The notes under the pieces were generated by a model. It ran no database searches and was not told the origin of the DNA. It saw only the letters and a program-made list of their open reading frames with translations. Below are positions 58,896 through 64,000 of a stretch of DNA of 64,000 bases, piece after piece. The DNA is from Albifimbria verrucaria (lineage: Eukaryota > Ascomycota > Sordariomycetes > Hypocreales > Stachybotryaceae): the NCBI GenBank assembly GCA_020081605.1, contig JAHREC010000007.1, positions 62,001-126,000 of the forward strand, read 5' to 3'. The position numbers were made by a program, and so were the translations under genes. Position 1 is the first letter of the stretch, and each line of letters begins with the position of its first letter.

Positions 58896-60326
58896 ATGCG
58901 CTTCTCTATCTCTTTGGCGCTGGCCGGTGGTCTCATTGGGACTGCACTTGCTGCAGATCCTGGGATCTCGCCGACCTCGGTTAGCAAGAAAGTCGACCCC
59001 GGTACATCATTTATAGTTGACAAGATTGTCACGACTCCAAAAATCCTACCAAAACCAGATGTAGTACTCCTGGTCGATGTCACTGGCAGTATGGGCCCGA
59101 GCATTAATGACATCAAGTCAAACTTGGCCATGGTCATATCATCTGTGAAAAGCGAGCAGCCTGGTGCTCAGCTCGCTGTCGTTAGCTTTGGCGACCTCCT
59201 AGACCCTAACGTAAGCTATCTCAAGCTTCCTTAATATCCGGTGGTGACTCTCCCCAAAGGTTTTACGACGTAGCCTCGGCTCTAGTTGGCTTCGTACAAA
59301 CATTAAACATCTTCAATGAAACATAATCAAACAAAATCTGACTCCAATTTCATAGGGATTCAATGTGGTACAAGGGCTGACAAGCAACGAAGCGGCCTTA
59401 CAGACTGCAGTCAACTCTCTGACGGCGGCTAACGGTGGAGACTTCGCAGAGGACTGGATCAACGCGCTTTTCCAGGTTTCTACCGGTGCCATCAGCTTCC
59501 GTGCTGATAGTAGTCGGATCATTGTGCTGGTTGGTGATGCGCCCAGTCATGATCCCAGCGGTGGGCACTCTTTGAATCAAGCCATTGATGCTTTGGGCGC
59601 CAATCATGTTCGTGTTATTGGCGTCAACGTCCGAGACCTCGATATTGATGGCCAAGCCACAAAGGTGACTACCGCAACCGGTGGCGTCATTGTGAGCTCC
59701 AGCGCCGGTGATGTCACCAGGGCCATTGTCAGTGGGCTGAAGAACCTCGAAGTCGTCATCAAGCCCGATGTGGTATCATGTGATAAAGGATTGACTGTCA
59801 ATTTCAGCCCAGCCCAAGCTCAAGTGAGCAGCGGCGACATTGTCACCTTTCACGAGACCGTGAAGGTGGCGAGTGATGCCCACAGAACAAAGAACTCCGT
59901 TGTTCTGTCCGCTTCCTCTTGAATGGCACTCCGGGCGGCAGCACCTTTATCCAAAGCGTCGCTGTGACGGTAAATCAGAAGGGATGCTTCACATGCGACC
60001 CGCGTCCGGGCAAAAACAAGTGCCACATCACCACCTCCTGCGCGCCAACGCCGTTTGGGACAATGTGTCTGACGAGGCCTGGCTATAAGGCAGACGGTGC
60101 GGACGACGATGAGGTCGGGGAGCACTGGCGTCTGGAGTGGCCTACACCAGGCCATGAGCACCGGGTCGCTGTCCGTCCAGGTACACCGTCAAATACCCTG
60201 TGCGATTCCAGATATACGGGACCAGATGTTTGCAAAGAGGTCATAATTGGTAATTGTAAGGCAGTGGCAGCACAAGGGCCACTCTATGGTGTTGAACAGG
60301 ACGTTTTGGGCGACGGAGAATTGTAA
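58896..60326 (+). CDS. Secreted von Willebrand factor A domain protein
   Basis: The signal peptide is MRFSISLALAGGLIGTALA. Exons are 58896-59210 and 59356-60326. The vWA fold begins PDVVLLVDVTGSM, a D-x-T-x-S form of the MIDAS metal site, and continues with LAVVSFGD, SSRIIVLVGDAP and HVRVIGVNV. A beta-rich middle (KPDVVSCDKGLTVNFSP) follows. The C-terminal part is Cys-rich (CFTCDPRPGKNKCH, SCAPTPFGTMC). One lost-base shift near 59881 (CCC) separates the middle from the C-terminal part. Stop TAA near 60324-60326. Such proteins usually bind other proteins or matrix through the metal site; the partner is unknown. Confidence 0.78.
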
Positions 60327-61611
60327 GGGTTAGGTTATTGGCTAATCACTGAGGTTGCAATAAGAGTAAATCCCATTAAGCAGGGTATTGTACTACGCAA
60401 TATACTTATATTAATGTTCTACTATACAGCCTGCCTCTGGTGCGTGCTTATGAGCTTAATGCATCCAGTAATCATCTGATATAAGGTTGAATATACTCTT
60501 CCTGAAACGGTTCCATGTATTTTGTATATACTCCATGGGTGGATATCTCTATTAAACTATATTACCTATCGCTTAGTTACGTTACCTTGAGGTAACGAAT
60601 AGTTGAACATCTTTAACCCATAAGCAATTTAATCACTTAACCCGGGACTATATAGAGCTATAGACTACCTACTAATATCTTATGCCTTAAGTGCAAGGAG
60701 GTTCATTATAGAAATCCTAAGAGGCTTATTATGCTATCCTGAAACTTGTAATAGATAAATGCTATATAGTGATAAAGCAGATATAGTAAAAGGGTATTAG
60801 AGTATATATAATATCCCTTAAATCTATTAGAATTTAGCTAGGAGTAAATGCAACCTAGAGCTAAAGCCTATAAGTTAAAATAATTAAATAAAATCTAAAA
60901 AGACTTTTTAATCTCTATATAATATTTATATTTATATTAAAGTTAATATATTAAGTGTAGAATAATAATATAAAGAGTTATATTATACTTTTAATAATAA
61001 GTAATAAGGTTTTTAATTATTAAAATTTATAAATTAAATAATAATTAATATTATAAGCATTTAATAATATATTATAGTTTTCCTAATAGAACTTAATTAT
61101 ATATTAATTAATAAATATTTTATTATTATTTAAGGATAAAAATTTTTTTCTTTTTACTTTAATTTTAATTTATTATATTTTATAGTTAATCCTTGATCGT
61201 AGTATAAAAATATAGTATCTTATAATATTACTTTCACCTTTCAGAGTCTATATTAAAGTACCACTTTTATCTCGGAGATTGTATTTAATAATATGCACTC
61301 CGCTTAAAAATGCATGTCTCAGGATATTCCTTCTATATACCAGGACTTATTCAACTAGCTAAGATCTCTGCCTGGGCATAATAATATTCAAACCCGCTGT
61401 CGACGCCCTCCTGGCCCGATTCTAAGAAACCGAAAAAGTCTATAACAGGCTTAATCTCTGGTCTGTATGTGCTATCTGTATATTACTCGCGTTGGCTCCT
61501 GAATATCTGTAGCTCTAACAGATGTCCGGCTTCCTGACTGACCCAGCTGTAGTTGCCCTTGCCCTTTACGACTGCCTAGGAGAGATGACCCGGAGACAAT
61601 GCCTAGCGGCA
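60327..61611. other. AT-rich intergenic block
   Basis: About 60480-61230 is strongly AT-rich and RIP-like. A perfect short hairpin CGTTACC-TTGA-GGTAACG lies at 60580-60597 at its left side. No gene is recognised. Confidence 0.55.
60580..60597. repeat. Perfect 7-bp inverted repeat (hairpin)
   Basis: CGTTACC and GGTAACG are separated by TTGA. It lies at the edge of an AT-rich block and has no known role. Confidence 0.7.
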
Positions 61612-62412
61612 TCAGACGGCAATTGCCACGATGCCACCTAATACAACCGTCACCAGCCAGCGCAATATAGGAATGTCTTCCTTCGAGAGGTATGCCCGCG
61701 ATGCACCGGATGTGCTGGTAGGGTCGGAATTTTCTGCCGTAGTGGTGGCATCGCTGCCAGAGCCATCGTCTGACGAGGATCCGCCGCTGTCATCAGACGA
61801 TTCGTTATCATCGTCAGAGTCGGAACTGTCAATAGTACTCTTTGGGCTGGGCGCCGTTGTTGGCGACGGCGAGCCAGAGTCACTATCACCACCTCCTCCT
61901 AGATATGGGCAAGGGTTGCAGACTCCATATGCCCAACCACATGTCTCTCCCATAAAGCAAGTCCAACCTTGGTTGTTTCCGGGAGCGTTATTGCAGTTTC
62001 GTATTCCTGTGCAGACATGGCCGTCGGAGTCGGAGTCTGAACCGGAGCCGCTATCATCCGGTGGCTTATCCAGGATGTTAGAGCCTATGTTTTTATGCGA
62101 TATAGAACAGCGAATGCTATGTATAGCTTTCCTGATGTAACTTACAGGTTCTACGGTACCACATTTTGTGAGATCAAATGATGGACAACAAGTAGCGTCC
62201 GAGGTGCCTTCATTGATGCAAACATACCCAAGCTCGCAGCAGCCGCCTCCGCAACAGCCATTGATCGGGCAACATCCATCTCCGTTGTCACAGGGAAATG
62301 TCGTGACGTCGCATGTCGAGAAAGGAATAATGGGAGTCGTGGTGCCTTGGGCAATAACTTGGCGTAGTAAAATTGATAAAAGCACTATTGTGCGCACGAG
62401 AGTCTGATACAT
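61612..62412 (-). CDS. Cys-rich, Ser/Asp-rich secreted protein with a probable GPI-anchor tail
   Basis: The signal peptide is MYQTLVRTIVLLSILLRQVIA. A cysteine-dense domain follows (DGCCPINGCCGGGCCELGYVC, TCCPSF). A second Cys group (CTGIRNCNN...CFMGETCGWAYGVCNPC) lies within a low-complexity Ser/Asp linker. The C-terminal hydrophobic tail (WLVTVVLGGIVAIAV) after a Ser/Thr-rich stretch suggests a GPI anchor. The frame is open over 266 codons. However, 62065-62145 has GTAAGT, a CTAAC branch site and AAG over 81 bases. It is probably an in-frame intron, which would give a protein of about 239 residues. The function is unknown; a cell-wall or surface role is likely. Confidence 0.75.
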   Translation of the reverse strand: MYQTLVRTIVLLSILLRQVIAQGTTTPIIPFSTCDVTTFPCDNGDGCCPINGCCGGGCCELGYVCINEGTSDATCCPSFDLTKCGTVEPVSYIRKAIHSIRCSISHKNIGSNILDKPPDDSGSGSDSDSDGHVCTGIRNCNNAPGNNQGWTCFMGETCGWAYGVCNPCPYLGGGGDSDSGSPSPTTAPSPKSTIDSSDSDDDNESSDDSGGSSSDDGSGSDATTTAENSDPTSTSGASRAYLSKEDIPILRWLVTVVLGGIVAIAV

Positions 62413-63240
62413 GATGAAAACTGGGTATAATTATGCGAAACGCGACAGAATGGCCACTTGGAATTACGCTGATCATACGGAAATAATTATATAAGCAACC
62501 TCGACGAATTCTTTTCCTCTTATAAGACCTGTGTATATATTATTTATAAGTTGCCACGGCGCTGTTCCGAAGTGAGACCCAGGGAGGTGAGTTGAGTCGC
62601 AAGACTAATCCAGAACGGGTTTGAAAGATACGACTGGACTGAATTAGGAATAGCTTTGTAAATAGTTTCTCTCGTGGCTGCGGTCGAGAGCCTCTTGCGA
62701 CCCATGCAAGGATGCTCAGCTCTAATCGATAGACTGTATTATCAAGAGCAGCTGAGGCTTGGATTTACAAGAGCAGCTGACGCTTAGATTTACAATAGCA
62801 GCTGTATATAGCCTAGCGTCTATTTAACAAACTGCACTTTTATTATAATAACAACTGCTAATATCTAAGGCGATTATATATATATTAAATCAAATATTCT
62901 ATTAGATTTTATTTTCAATTAGGGATATTATTAAATATTATAAGATTTATAATTACATAGTTTTGTATTTATTTTGATTACTATAATTTTAACATAAATA
63001 GTTTTATACAATTTTGTTATATTAATAATTATGGTATTTTAACTTAAGCCCCGCCTGGTACAGTCCTAAGTACTAGGGGCTTGCTGTATTAAACCGAGTA
63101 CTCGTATAAGTTATTCTTGGTTCTGAGAAAGCTTGTAAGTTTGAGAATCATTCCTGGTATCCGAATCTCCAACTTTTCCTCTTAAGACCATGGACCATCA
63201 TCCATGGGCCTTTGCCCGAATCAGATATAGTTCTGACTAG
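62413..63240. other. Intergenic, with a 25-bp tandem repeat and an AT-rich block
   Basis: A CAAGAGCAGCTGASGCTTRG-type unit of 25 bases is repeated about 2.5 times at 62743-62806. About 62820-63050 is AT-rich and RIP-like. No gene is recognised. Confidence 0.55.
62743..62806. repeat. 25-bp tandem repeat, about 2.5 copies
   Basis: Units start at 62743, 62768 and 62793, each with AGCAGCTG. The third is partial. Confidence 0.85.
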
Positions 63241-63909
63241 CATTTCTGGACAGTTCTCGTTGGAAAATTTGCTACGATACTCACATCAACATTTACCGAC
63301 TTGTCCTTAAAAGATGCAATGGTAGGCACCCTAGAAGGGCTCCTTACATCAAACGATGTGTCGCTTCCTTCGATGACACTGGGTAACCCTGTGCCGAGCG
63401 CCCAATTTTATTTTCCGCAGATTCTCAAGACCATTGAGTCTTCCAAGGGTCCACACTATGCAGCTCTTTACCTCATCGTCTCTTCCACTCAATTTCTGCT
63501 ATATTGGAAATCCGAGTAAAGCAAGGCACTTAAGGATTCAGCATTCGTGGCTCTCAACGCTGCTGAAAAGAACTATCCTGAGCTATAACTCGCAGTCGAT
63601 GAGCTTTGGGACATTCTAAGGGATCTTTCAGATGATGATCATGCCCCTAAAGCTCTCGATGCTCTGTTTACGTCAATGATATCGGCCCAGCCCAAAGGTC
63701 ATGTCCCTTGTAGAATGCTTCAGGAGCATTCGAGCGCTAAAGCAGCCGATCAACGCCCAGTTGTCCCGGAAGGTTATGAACGCTTACGATGTCATAACGG
63801 CTCCAATGGAGACTCAAATGGAGAGCTAATCGACCTGCTTATGGATCAGATTGGTTTGTTCATATTTAATCGATTTAGAGCAATGATCAAATTGATAGTG
63901 TCAACATGA
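63241..63909 (+). pseudogene. Unrecognised protein-coding relic with two in-frame TAA stops
   Basis: One frame runs from about 63247 to 63909, broken only by TAA at 63517-63519 and near 63586-63588. The translation between and around the stops is protein-like, for example LEGLLTSNDVSLPSMTLGN, SAFVALNAAEKNYPEL and LAVDELWDILRDLSDDD. Both stops could come from CAA by a C-to-T change. I do not recognise the family. It may continue past 63909. Confidence 0.5.
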
Positions 63910-64000
63910 GAACGAGCGCAGCTGGCAGAAGGCAACAGAGAAACGAAGGGGACGATGAAGAACTTGTGAGAGAGTTTCTGCACCTCTGCCGGCCTCCGGC

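Overview
The window looks like an accessory region of a filamentous ascomycete, most likely in Hypocreales. The evidence is short GT-AG introns with CTAAC-like branch sites, HET and 2EXR genes, a nonribosomal peptide synthetase ending in a reductase domain, an intron-bearing tRNA-Ile, and AT-rich blocks with the transition pattern of repeat-induced point mutation (RIP). Moderate-GC gene islands alternate with very AT-rich repeat relics.

Layout. 1-14886 (+) is the 3' part of a large NRPS: A tail-T, then four C-A-T modules and a terminal reductase. The adenylation pocket residues of its last three modules resemble the Aib/isovaline codes of peptaibol synthetases. 16238-18328 (-) is a HET gene. 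19404-27686 (+) is a complete, RIP-mutated Ty3/gypsy chromovirus with 850/852-bp LTRs and a CTTTT target duplication. Beside it lies a truncated PTH11-like membrane protein. 28798-39801 holds a cytochrome P450 (-), a secreted haem peroxidase (-), a tyrosinase (+), a broken LaeA-like methyltransferase (+) cut off by an inverted LTR relic, and an intact DUF1275 membrane protein (+). 41821-43954 (+) is a multispan membrane protein of a fungal hypothetical family.

45382-47173 (-) reads as a fusion of a GH128 glucanase with a CAP/SCP domain. It is divergently paired with a two-domain protein of unknown function at 48087-49824 (+). Then come a 2EXR protein (-), a small secreted Cys-containing protein (+), a RIP-inactivated HET pseudogene (-), tRNA-Ile(AAT), a CorA-like protein (-), a secreted vWA protein (+), a GPI-type Cys-rich protein (-) and a relic with two TAA stops (+).

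Two kinds of gene breakage occur and should be kept apart. In the NRPS, P450, peroxidase, tyrosinase, GH128-CAP, vWA and other genes, the breaks are single-base shifts. They almost all have the same polarity and mostly fall in homopolymer runs, with conserved protein on both sides. This looks like systematic homopolymer undercalling in the assembly rather than gene death. In the second HET gene and the relic at 63301 the breaks are in-frame stops explained by C-to-T or G-to-A changes, which fits real RIP decay.

The left half (NRPS, P450, peroxidase, tyrosinase, methyltransferase, membrane protein) could be one secondary-metabolite locus split by a transposon. That link is inference.
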